A stretch of DNA of 40,187 nucleotides from Acidobacteriota bacterium (GTDB taxonomy: Bacteria; Acidobacteriota; Terriglobia; Acidiferrales; UBA7541). The stretch is taken from assembly GCA_003165465.1 (NCBI GenBank), contig PLUM01000057.1, positions 1 through 40,187 of the forward strand, read 5' to 3'. The first letter of the stretch is position 1. Each line of letters begins with the position of its first letter. The notes beneath the pieces were generated by a model. It did no database searches. It was not told the DNA's origin and worked only from the letters and a program-made list of their open reading frames with translations. Below are positions 7,165 through 14,081 of this stretch, in pieces. The translations under genes and the position numbers were made by a program.

Positions 7165-7242
7165 GCATCGTGAGCGAATGGGAGTAGATTGTCATGGGAC
7201 GTGTTTCCAAATTTAACATTTGCCGCCGGCGCCTTTCACCGC

Positions 7243-7271
7243 TTTACGCGCCGTGCCAGGTCCGTTAGAAT
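7243..7271 (+). promoter_or_regulatory. Candidate promoter of aroC
   Basis: TTTACG (7243-7248), 17-nt spacer, TAGAAT (7266-7271). The -10 box ends only 12 nt before the ATG at 7284, so the 5' leader would be about 6 nt; no Shine-Dalgarno sequence fits in it. Confidence 0.5.
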
Positions 7272-7283
7272 GTCGAGCCTTCC

Positions 7284-8456
7284 ATGATTCGCTATGTCAC
7301 AGCGGGGGAATCGCACGGTCAGGCGCTGATTGCGTGGATCAGCGGCGTGCCCGCGGGCGTGCCCATTGATTTCGAGTTCGTGCAGCGGGAACTGCACCGG
7401 CGTCAACTGGGGCATGGCCGCGGCGGGCGCCAGAAAATCGAAAAGGACCGCGTCGAATTCCTGGCCGGCGTGCGCAACGGACAAACCATCGGCGCGCCCA
7501 TCGCCCTGCGCATTGAGAATCGCGACTGGGCCAATTGGGAAAAAACTCTTTCCGTTGAAAATCCTCCGGATTCCGAAAGCGCGCAGCGCCGGTTGACCGC
7601 GCCTCGGCCGGGCCACGCGGATTTGGCCGGAGCCATGAAATTCAATTTCCACGACGCGCGTTACATTCTGGAGCGCGCATCGGCCCGCGAGACGGCCGCG
7701 CGCGTGGCGGCGGGCTCGATTGCCAAGCTGCTGCTCGGCCAGTTTGAATGCGGCGTACTCAGCCACGTGATTGCCGTGGGCAAGGCGCGCCTGCCGCGCG
7801 CGGCCACTTGGAGCGAAATTCAATCCGTCTGCGAGAATCTGGATTCGCCCTTGCGCTGCGTCGATGCCGCGACCGAAGCCCTGATGAAAAGCGAAGTGGA
7901 CGTCGTGCACCGCGCCGGAAACACGGTGGGCGGCATTTTCGAGGTTGTGGCGCACAACGTGTTTACCGGACTCGGGACTCACGCGCAGTGGGACGAAAAA
8001 CTCGATGCGCGGCTGGCGCAGGCCGTGATGTCCATCCAGGCGGTGAAGGGCGTGGAGATCGGCGCGGGAATCTCGGCGGCGACTTCTTATGGCTCGGAAG
8101 TCATGGACGAGATCGGATACGACGCGGCCGCGAAACGCTTCACGCGCGCATCGAACCGCGCCGGAGGCCTCGAAGGTGGCATCACCAACGGCGAAGACGT
8201 GATCGTGCGCGGCTACCTGAAGCCGATTTCCACGCTGCGCACACCGCTCGGCACGGTCGACATGGTGACGAAGCAGCCCATTTCCGCCGCATACGAACGC
8301 TCCGACGTGTGCGTGGTTCCCGCCGGCGGAGTCGTCGGCGAAGCAATGGTTTCGCTGGTGCTCGCGCAGGCCATGAGCGAAAAATTCGGCGGCGACTCGC
8401 TCGGCGAAATGCGCCGCAACTTCGACGGATACGCGCGGCAGATCAGGGAGTTTTGA
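7284..8456 (+). CDS. aroC: Chorismate synthase
   Basis: 390 residues, full length. It converts 5-enolpyruvylshikimate-3-phosphate to chorismate, the last common step of aromatic amino-acid synthesis, using reduced FMN. The N-terminus RYVTAGESHGQAL carries the first family signature, and RPGHADLAGAMKF, then RASARETAARVAAG, follow with the conserved Arg and His residues. The C-terminal part includes NRAGGLEGGITNGEDV and CVVPAGGVVGEAMV. It stands apart from other shikimate genes. The TGA stop (8454-8456) merges into a 10-bp-period repeat that fills the spacer to def. Confidence 0.97.
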   Translation: MIRYVTAGESHGQALIAWISGVPAGVPIDFEFVQRELHRRQLGHGRGGRQKIEKDRVEFLAGVRNGQTIGAPIALRIENRDWANWEKTLSVENPPDSESAQRRLTAPRPGHADLAGAMKFNFHDARYILERASARETAARVAAGSIAKLLLGQFECGVLSHVIAVGKARLPRAATWSEIQSVCENLDSPLRCVDAATEALMKSEVDVVHRAGNTVGGIFEVVAHNVFTGLGTHAQWDEKLDARLAQAVMSIQAVKGVEIGAGISAATSYGSEVMDEIGYDAAAKRFTRASNRAGGLEGGITNGEDVIVRGYLKPISTLRTPLGTVDMVTKQPISAAYERSDVCVVPAGGVVGEAMVSLVLAQAMSEKFGGDSLGEMRRNFDGYARQIREF

Positions 8457-8499
8457 AACCACTTGAAACCACGGATGCGCGCGGATGAACACGGATTTA
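8455..8499. repeat. Short interspersed repeat of 10-bp period after aroC
   Basis: Two units, GAAACCACTT and GAAACCACGG, overlap three units, CACGGATGCG, CGCGGATGAA and CACGGATTTA, giving a clear 10-bp rhythm from the aroC stop codon rightward. A related A/G-rich repeat follows rsmB. No transposase or coding role is visible. Confidence 0.6.
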
Positions 8500-8546
8500 A
8501 AACCGATTTTTTATTTTCATGTTCGTTCGTATTCCCAAAGGCCGGG

Positions 8547-8552
8547 TAAAAT
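8547..8552 (+). promoter_or_regulatory. Candidate -10 box placing def as leaderless
   Basis: TAAAAT lies 6 nt before the def ATG at 8559, so initiation at the usual distance would start the transcript at or beside the A of the start codon. No good -35 box is seen 16-18 nt upstream. Confidence 0.4.
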
Positions 8553-8558
8553 ACCGAG

Positions 8559-9068
8559 ATGATTTATCCAATTACAAAATTTGGCTCCGCCGTTCTGGAA
8601 TCGTCGACGAGGGCCGTCGAGAAATTCGACGACGAACTCGCCAAGCTCTGCGAGGACATGTTCGAATCGATGTACGTGGCCCAGGGCGTGGGCCTGGCCG
8701 CAACGCAAATCGGGCTGTCGAAGAAACTTGCGGTGATCGACGTCAGCGTCGGCAAAACTCCCGAAGCGAAACTGGTGCTGGCGAATCCCGAAATCATTCA
8801 CGTGGAAGGCGACCAGCGCGAGGAAGAGGGTTGCCTGTCGCTGCCCGGATTTCGCGGGAATGTGCTGCGGCCCGCTTACGTGACCGTGCGCGCGCAAAAT
8901 CTAAAGGGTGAAGTGTATGAAATGCACGGCGAGGGACTGCTCGCCCGCGCCTTTTGCCACGAGATCGATCACCTCAACGGAATCCTTTTTATTCAGCATC
9001 TCAGCATGCTCAAGAGAGACCTGATCAAGCGCCGGGTCCGCAAAATGCGGAAAACCGGCGACTGGTAG
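8559..9068 (+). CDS. def: Peptide deformylase
   Basis: 169 residues, the normal length for a type 1 deformylase. It removes the formyl group from the N-terminal Met of new proteins. All three metal-site motifs are present: GVGLAATQ (43-50), EEGCLSLPG with Cys92 as metal ligand, and CHEIDHLNG with His134, Glu135 and His138. The start MIYPITKFG matches the family. fmt follows after 15 nt, the usual pairing of formyl addition and removal genes. The leader is extremely short if the upstream TAAAAT is used. Confidence 0.97.
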   Translation: MIYPITKFGSAVLESSTRAVEKFDDELAKLCEDMFESMYVAQGVGLAATQIGLSKKLAVIDVSVGKTPEAKLVLANPEIIHVEGDQREEEGCLSLPGFRGNVLRPAYVTVRAQNLKGEVYEMHGEGLLARAFCHEIDHLNGILFIQHLSMLKRDLIKRRVRKMRKTGDW

Positions 9069-9083
9069 TATCGGGTCACCGCG

Positions 9084-10031
9084 ATGGCCGCCTTGCGAAT
9101 CGTTTTTTGCGGAACGCCGGAATTCGCAGTGCCCTCACTGCGGCGGTTCGCGGAGCGTCCGGAATTTTCGGTGGAAGCCGTCATCACGCAGCCGGACCGG
9201 CCCCGCGGCCGCGGCCAGCACGTCAGCGCGTCTTCGGTAAAGGAAGCGGCACTCGATCTGCAACTGCATGTCTACCAGCCGGAAACGATCAAGTCCGATT
9301 CTTCGCAGGAATTTCTGAAACGCATCGCGCCCGATGCCGTCGTCATTATTGCCTACGGGCAAATTGTTCCCGCGCGACTTTTGACGATTCCCCGCCTCGG
9401 CTGGCTCAATTTGCACGCGTCGTTGCTGCCTCGTTATCGAGGCGCCGCGCCCATCCACTGGGCCATCGCCAATGGCGAAACCGTTTCGGGCCTCACCACC
9501 ATGCAGATTGACGCGGGCATGGATACCGGGCCAACGCTCCTGCGCCGCGAAATCCCCATCGGGCCGGACGAAACCTCGCCGGAGCTTGCCGCGCGCATGA
9601 GCGCCATCGGCGCGGACGTGATCGCCGAATCGCTCCTGCAATTCGATCGCGGAGAAATTTCGCCCGTTGCGCAGGACGAGAAAAACGCCTCCCACGCGCC
9701 AATCTTGAAAAAGGAAAATGGGCGAATCGAGTGGGCGCAACCGGCGCACAAAATTTACAACCGCATGAGGGGTTTCACGCCCTGGCCCGGCTCGTACTCC
9801 ACATTCCGTGGGCAGACGTGCCACTTGTGGGGGCGTCCCGATGCGGGCGGAACTGCAGAGGCGAGCATCGCTCCCGGCGAAATCGTTGCCGCGGCGAAGG
9901 AGTTCCATGTTGCCTGCGGCGAAGGGACGCGCCTGCTCCTGGAATCCGTGCAAATCGAAGGGCGTAAAAAAATCTCCGCGCGCGAATTCGCGAACGGCGC
10001 GCGCCTAACTCCCGCGGAACGATTTATTTAA
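9084..10031 (+). CDS. fmt: Methionyl-tRNA formyltransferase
   Basis: 315 residues, full length. It transfers a formyl group from 10-formyltetrahydrofolate to Met-tRNA(fMet). The catalytic trio Asn109, His111 and Asp147 is recognisable within LNLHASLLPRYRGAAPIHW and IDAGMDTGP. The C-terminal tRNA-binding domain begins near 205 with MRGFTPWPGSY. It is co-directional with def. Downstream the usual rsmB neighbour is displaced by an opposing vapBC pair, whose vapC ends 55 nt after the fmt stop. Confidence 0.97.
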   Translation: MAALRIVFCGTPEFAVPSLRRFAERPEFSVEAVITQPDRPRGRGQHVSASSVKEAALDLQLHVYQPETIKSDSSQEFLKRIAPDAVVIIAYGQIVPARLLTIPRLGWLNLHASLLPRYRGAAPIHWAIANGETVSGLTTMQIDAGMDTGPTLLRREIPIGPDETSPELAARMSAIGADVIAESLLQFDRGEISPVAQDEKNASHAPILKKENGRIEWAQPAHKIYNRMRGFTPWPGSYSTFRGQTCHLWGRPDAGGTAEASIAPGEIVAAAKEFHVACGEGTRLLLESVQIEGRKKISAREFANGARLTPAERFI

Positions 10032-10085
10032 CTACTGTCAGCCCGCGCGTGCAGCGTCGCGCACTGTCCACGCCCGCTTGTCGTC

Positions 10086-10496
10086 CTACACCAGCCATCC
10101 AATTTTGATCTCGTCCTCGACCTGCTTGAATTCGCGATCGCCGGTCACAAGCTCTGCGTTTCTGATCTTGGCCAGCGCTGCGGCAAAAGCATCCGCATAT
10201 GACAATTTCCTTGTAGCCTTGTAGATGGCGGCCTGGCGCACCAAGTCCAGATTCTTGTCGTCCACTCCAACGATTTCGATTGTCAAGCCGGCCATTTCCC
10301 TGGCTTTCTGTTCGGCGGCTTCCTGCGACACTTTGCGCATGGTGTTGTAGTAGATCTCGCCCCAATTGACCACGCACAGCAGCAACTTGTGAGCGCCGGC
10401 CTCCGCCTTAACCAAGAGGTTTTCGACTTGTTCGGCCGCGGGCTCGTCTTCGAAAAACGCAATCAACGCCCAACTATCCAGGACTTTAACGGCCAT
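10086..10496 (-). CDS. vapC: VapC-type PIN-domain toxin
   Basis: 136 residues. The PIN-domain acidic quartet is complete: Asp7 (VLDSWAL), Glu47 (NWGEIYY), Asp102 (YADAF) and Asp120 (VTGDREF), so the protein should be an active Mg2+-dependent RNase. VapC toxins commonly cut tRNA or rRNA; the target here cannot be read from sequence. Its ATG at 10496 lies 1 nt after the vapB stop codon, implying translational coupling. The pair sits on the opposite strand between fmt and rsmB, which are usually adjacent, suggesting insertion. Confidence 0.9.
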   Translation of the reverse strand: MAVKVLDSWALIAFFEDEPAAEQVENLLVKAEAGAHKLLLCVVNWGEIYYNTMRKVSQEAAEQKAREMAGLTIEIVGVDDKNLDLVRQAAIYKATRKLSYADAFAAALAKIRNAELVTGDREFKQVEDEIKIGWLV

Positions 10497-10497
10497 C

Positions 10498-10743
10498 CTA
10501 GAGTTCCCTCTCGTGCTTGCGGTCGTCCATCAATGACTTCAACACACCGGAGCCCTTCAACGACCCGCGCAGGTTCCTGATGTGCCTGGGCGTAATCGGC
10601 TTTAGCACGATGGAATCTCCCTCCTGGTAGACCAGGGCACGAGTGCCTTCCTCGATCTCAAACTGCTTCCGAAGCCAGCGAGGAATCACCACCTGCCCTT
10701 TTACGGTAAACTTAATCATGTCCGTCTTACTTGCAGGTTTCAT
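10498..10743 (-). CDS. vapB: AbrB/MazE-fold antitoxin VapB
   Basis: 81 residues. The N-terminal half is a swapped-hairpin AbrB-type DNA-binding domain (KFTVKGQVVIPRWLRKQFEI, then GTRALVYQEGDSIVLKP). The C-terminal part (RNLRGSLKGSGVLKSLMDD) should wrap the VapC toxin. Antitoxins of this kind repress their own promoter with the toxin as co-repressor. The ATG at 10743 sits 7 nt from a -10-like box, and an internal ATG at 10719 is an alternative. A 12-bp palindrome in the promoter is the likely operator. Confidence 0.88.
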   Translation of the reverse strand: MKPASKTDMIKFTVKGQVVIPRWLRKQFEIEEGTRALVYQEGDSIVLKPITPRHIRNLRGSLKGSGVLKSLMDDRKHEREL

Positions 10744-10750
10744 GCAGAAT

Positions 10751-10779
10751 ATCCTACCTCATACATATATGTAAGTCTA
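10751..10779 (-). promoter_or_regulatory. Candidate vapBC promoter with central operator palindrome
   Basis: Minus strand: TAGACT (10774-10779), 17-nt spacer, TAGGAT (10751-10756). The spacer contains the perfect 12-bp palindrome TACATATATGTA (10762-10773), placed where a bound VapB/VapC complex would block RNA polymerase. The -10 box ends 7 nt before the vapB ATG, implying a leaderless or nearly leaderless message. The region is markedly more AT-rich than its surroundings. Confidence 0.55.
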
Positions 10780-10899
10780 TTTATTTTTGTAGGACTATTG
10801 TCTTGTAATTGGAATAACTCAAAAAAACGTACGATGTGAATCATCCTCACATCCGGCCCGTGTTCCCTTTTACGCCGTTGTGTGCTCCCATGTTCAGCG

Positions 10900-12294
10900 A
10901 TGAATATTTCCAAAGCGAGAACCGTGGCATTCGATGTCCTGCTGCGCGTCGCGAAACAAAACGCGTATGCTGATGACGTGCTGCGCGCCGAGCTTGACGG
11001 AACAGTGAAGACCGAAGATGCGGGCCTCGCCACGGAACTTGCGCTGGGAGTTTTGCGCTGGCAGAGGCTGCTAGATTTCGTCATCGACCGCAACTTGAGC
11101 AAGCCGACGGGCATGGCCGACGTCGAAGTGCGGATAGCGCTGCGGATGGGCGTTTACCAACTTCGATTTCTCGATCGCGTTCCGGCGCGTGCCGCTGTCC
11201 ACGAATCGGTGGAACTGGTCAAGCGGGCGAGGAAACGTTCCGCGGCGAATCTGGTGAATGCAATCCTGCGCAAGGCCGCCAAGGAAACGCTTCCCGGAAT
11301 CTCCCCGGCCGATGCCGTCGCCCGCCTCCTGCCGGCCGATCTCCCGCTTGCGGACCGGCTTGGAATTCAGTATTCGCATCCCACCTGGATCGTCGAGCGC
11401 TGGCTTCGTTTATATGGAGAAGAGCGGACGCGCAGCCTGCTTCAGGCAAACAATCGTGTCCCCATTCTTTCCGGGTATCTGCTCGACCCGCAACGCCGCG
11501 AGGATGCGACGCAATCGCTTCAGCGGACTGGCTGCCGCATCCAGCCGGGCCGTCTGCTGCGTGACGCATGGGTTTTGGAGGGCGGAAACCCCGCCGCGAG
11601 TGAAGCCATCTCCCAGGGCTGGGTGGCCATTCAGGATGAAGCTTCGCAGGCCGTGGCGCATCTTCTGGCGCCCGATCCGGGCAACACCGTTCTCGACCTG
11701 TGCGCCGCGCCGGGCGGCAAGACGCTGCTTCTGGCGCGAGCGGCCGGACCCGAGGGCCGCGTGATCGCCGCGGACATGCACGAGCATCGAGTCCGCGCGA
11801 TGCAAGAGCGTTTTGAACATGCCAGCATTCGAAATGTGGAGACGGCCGTACTGAATGGCGCGCAGCCGCTCCCCTTCGAACGGACGTTCGACCGCATTCT
11901 GGTGGACGTTCCCTGTTCCGGGACGGGCACGTTCTCGCGGCATCCTGAAATTCGCTGGAAACTCCGTGCCGGCGACCTCCGCGATCTGCACGAGCGGCAG
12001 GCGCGTCTGCTGCGCAATGCACTCCCACACCTCGCGCCCGGCGGACGGCTGGTGTATTCCACGTGCTCGCTCGAACCGGAAGAGAATGAATTCGTCGTCC
12101 GCGAAGTACTGGACGCGTTGGGCGACACCTTTCAAATCGCCGATCCGCGGGGCGCCATCGAGCGCTGCTTGCAGGAATCGGTGAGTGTGGAAAGCGTTGC
12201 CGGGGCCGACGGCTTCTTCCGGACTTTTCCTGCCGAGCACGGAACGGACGGGTTCTTTGCGGCCGTGATCGAAAGACGAAAAGCGAAGGCTTAA
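10900..12294 (+). CDS. rsmB: 16S rRNA (cytosine-967-C5) methyltransferase RsmB
   Basis: 464 residues from ATG 10900 (a GTG 18 nt upstream is unlikely). An N-terminal NusB-like RNA-binding domain covers about 1-130, followed by a Rossmann methyltransferase domain. The SAM-binding motif is DLCAAPGGKT (267-276). Both NOL1/NOP2/sun cysteines are present: Cys339 in VPCSGTG and Cys389 in YSTCSLEPEENE. It methylates C967 of 16S rRNA. fmt upstream is its usual partner, now separated by vapBC. Its TAA stop (12292-12294) lies inside a dispersed repeat. Confidence 0.95.
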   Translation: MNISKARTVAFDVLLRVAKQNAYADDVLRAELDGTVKTEDAGLATELALGVLRWQRLLDFVIDRNLSKPTGMADVEVRIALRMGVYQLRFLDRVPARAAVHESVELVKRARKRSAANLVNAILRKAAKETLPGISPADAVARLLPADLPLADRLGIQYSHPTWIVERWLRLYGEERTRSLLQANNRVPILSGYLLDPQRREDATQSLQRTGCRIQPGRLLRDAWVLEGGNPAASEAISQGWVAIQDEASQAVAHLLAPDPGNTVLDLCAAPGGKTLLLARAAGPEGRVIAADMHEHRVRAMQERFEHASIRNVETAVLNGAQPLPFERTFDRILVDVPCSGTGTFSRHPEIRWKLRAGDLRDLHERQARLLRNALPHLAPGGRLVYSTCSLEPEENEFVVREVLDALGDTFQIADPRGAIERCLQESVSVESVAGADGFFRTFPAEHGTDGFFAAVIERRKAKA

Positions 12295-12338
12295 CACAGA
12301 GAACACCGAGGGAGGAGCACAGAGGGGCACAGAGAAAA
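12291..12338 (+). repeat. 48-bp dispersed repeat, left copy of an inverted pair
   Basis: A/G-rich repeat built of CACAGAG-like units. It matches the reverse complement of 12451-12498 at 45 of 48 positions, with a 112-nt spacer between. The left copy begins one base before the rsmB TAA and includes it. The spacer also has AGAGAAAACC twice. Confidence 0.8.
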
Positions 12339-12450
12339 CCATGGGAAGCCAGAGAAAACCAGAACAAATCAGATGAAATCTTGCAACACGATCAACTTAG
12401 CGCTGCAATTGACGGCGATGAATCACACGCTTTTCTTGGAATTTTCGCGC

Positions 12451-12498
12451 TTTTCTCTGTGTCCCTCTGTGCTCCTCCCTCCGTGTCCTCTGTGTTAA
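12451..12498 (-). repeat. 48-bp dispersed repeat, right copy of an inverted pair
   Basis: Inverted copy of 12291-12338 with three mismatches. It ends 58 nt before the PASTA-protein ATG. Folded in RNA, the two copies would form a long, almost perfect stem between rsmB and the next gene. Confidence 0.8.
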
Positions 12499-12556
12499 TG
12501 TTTTCCGCGCGCTGGATGCCATGAGCCCAGCATGATAAATTGAAGCCGGTGAATCG

Positions 12557-13279
12557 ATGAATCTTCGAGAGCGCATCGAGTGGATATTTCGCATGGGGCT
12601 GCTGGTTTTTATACTGGCAGCGGCGGCGTTTCTGAGCGCCGTTACGACCATGCGTTTCGCAATTCAGGGCCGCGAAGTCGCCATGCCCAATCTCGTCGGG
12701 AAGAGTTCGGCCGATGCGCTGGCCATGCTGCAGGGACGCGGGCTCCAGTTAAAAATTGTCGACCGTGTTTACAGCGATCTGCCGGAAAACACCATCACGC
12801 GACAAAGTCCTCCGCCGGGCGAACGCATGAAGGTATCCCAGAATGCGCACGTCGTACTCAGCCTCGGCGCGCAAAATACGATCACGCCTTCGCTGGTGGG
12901 AGAGCCCCTGCGCGTAGCCCGCATTCAATTATTGCAGGCGGGTTTGCAGTTGGGGGAAGTGACCGCGTATGCGGCTCCGGCGGCCTTGTCCGACACCATT
13001 TTGCAGCAGACTCCTTCACCCGGAACGCGCGCGGCGAGCCCGCGAGTCGATTTGCTCGTGGCGCAGGGAGCCTTGCCGGCGTCTTACATTATGCCGCGTA
13101 TCGTGGGCATGACTCTTCCGGAAGCGGTCCAAATGCTCACTTCAGCGGGGTTCAACCTGACCAAGACCACCATCGTTCCCTCCTCTCAGTGGCCGGAGAA
13201 TTCGATCATGCAGCAGACGCCCGACCCTGGTTCCAGGATAATGAGCGATACTCCGATCGAGGTGGTTGTGGCACAGTAG
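12557..13279 (+). CDS. Membrane-anchored triple-PASTA protein without a kinase domain
   Basis: 240 residues: a short cytoplasmic N-terminus, one membrane helix at about 13-33, then three PASTA domains at roughly 41-105, 106-172 and 173-240. Each shows the cycle of MPNLVGKSSADALAML, then an I/L-rich strand and a Q-[ST]-P-x-P-G turn (RQSPPPGE, QQTPSPGT, QQTPDPGS). PASTA domains are best known as muropeptide or beta-lactam-binding sensors on Ser/Thr kinases and penicillin-binding proteins; here they are not fused to either. The gene lies between rsmB and rpe, with rpe 102 nt further on. The ligand and partner are unknown. Confidence 0.88.
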   Translation: MNLRERIEWIFRMGLLVFILAAAAFLSAVTTMRFAIQGREVAMPNLVGKSSADALAMLQGRGLQLKIVDRVYSDLPENTITRQSPPPGERMKVSQNAHVVLSLGAQNTITPSLVGEPLRVARIQLLQAGLQLGEVTAYAAPAALSDTILQQTPSPGTRAASPRVDLLVAQGALPASYIMPRIVGMTLPEAVQMLTSAGFNLTKTTIVPSSQWPENSIMQQTPDPGSRIMSDTPIEVVVAQ

Positions 13280-13381
13280 GGGGCGCGCTGCCGGCTCCAT
13301 CGTTTTTCATTTTTGTTCGTTTTCTAAAAACGCGCGGTACATGCAAAAACGCGAATCTGGTACTATGTCGGCGGAGAAATC

Positions 13382-14065
13382 GTGACTCAGCGCATCGAAA
13401 TCGCTCCTTCCATCCTTGCCGCGGACTTCTCCTGCCTGGGGGAAGAAATTCGCACGGTCGAACGCGGCGGCGCGGCAATGCTTCATGTCGATGTCATGGA
13501 CGGACATTTCGTGCCGAACATTTCCATCGGCGTTCCCGTCGTGACCTCGCTGCGCAAGGCAACCCGGCTCCCGCTGGACGTGCATCTCATGATTGAGAAT
13601 CCCGAACTGTACATCCAGGCGTTTGCCGAGGCCGGCGCCAGCATGATTTCCATTCACGAGGAAGCCACGCCGCACCTGGACCGCGCGCTTTCCATGATTC
13701 GGGAATACGGATGCCAGGCGGGCGCCGTGATCAATCCGGCGACTCCGGTAGCCGCGCTTTCCGAAGTTTTCGGAAAAGTGGATCTGGTGCTGGTCATGTC
13801 GGTCAATCCGGGATTCGGCGGCCAAAAATTTATTCCCGGCGCGCTTGGAAAGATTCGCGAGCTAAAAAGAATTCGAGAGAGCTATAATTACTCTTTCCGG
13901 ATTGAAGTGGATGGGGGAGTCGTTCAGGATAACGTGGCCGATCTGGTCCGGGCGGGCGCCGAAATTCTGGTTGCCGGGACCTCCATTTTTCATACGCCCG
14001 ATGCCGCCGAAGCCGTCCGCGCAATGAAAGAAACGGCCGACGGGGCGCTAACGCAAAAAGTTTGA
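13382..14065 (+). CDS. rpe: Ribulose-phosphate 3-epimerase
   Basis: 227 residues from a GTG start preceded by GGAG. It interconverts ribulose-5-phosphate and xylulose-5-phosphate in the pentose phosphate pathway. The TIM-barrel signature residues are present: PSILAADFSCLGEE, HVDVMDGHFVPNISIG, LDVHLMIENPE, VMSVNPGFGGQKF and EVDGGVVQDN, giving the metal-binding His/Asp pairs and the phosphate loop. The bamD-like gene starts 16 nt after it. Confidence 0.97.
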   Translation: MTQRIEIAPSILAADFSCLGEEIRTVERGGAAMLHVDVMDGHFVPNISIGVPVVTSLRKATRLPLDVHLMIENPELYIQAFAEAGASMISIHEEATPHLDRALSMIREYGCQAGAVINPATPVAALSEVFGKVDLVLVMSVNPGFGGQKFIPGALGKIRELKRIRESYNYSFRIEVDGGVVQDNVADLVRAGAEILVAGTSIFHTPDAAEAVRAMKETADGALTQKV

Positions 14066-14081
14066 AGATACTGGAGATCCG

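Noticed and set aside
7236-8492. 418-codon minus-strand frame opposite aroC
   Set aside because: Shadow of a GC-rich gene; His/Ala/Arg-rich translation without motifs, and aroC on the other strand is unambiguous.
10857-10899. Possible degenerate copy of the CACAGAG-type repeat before rsmB
   Set aside because: Only fragments such as GTGTTCCC and TGTGCTCCCATGTTC resemble it; too weak to annotate.
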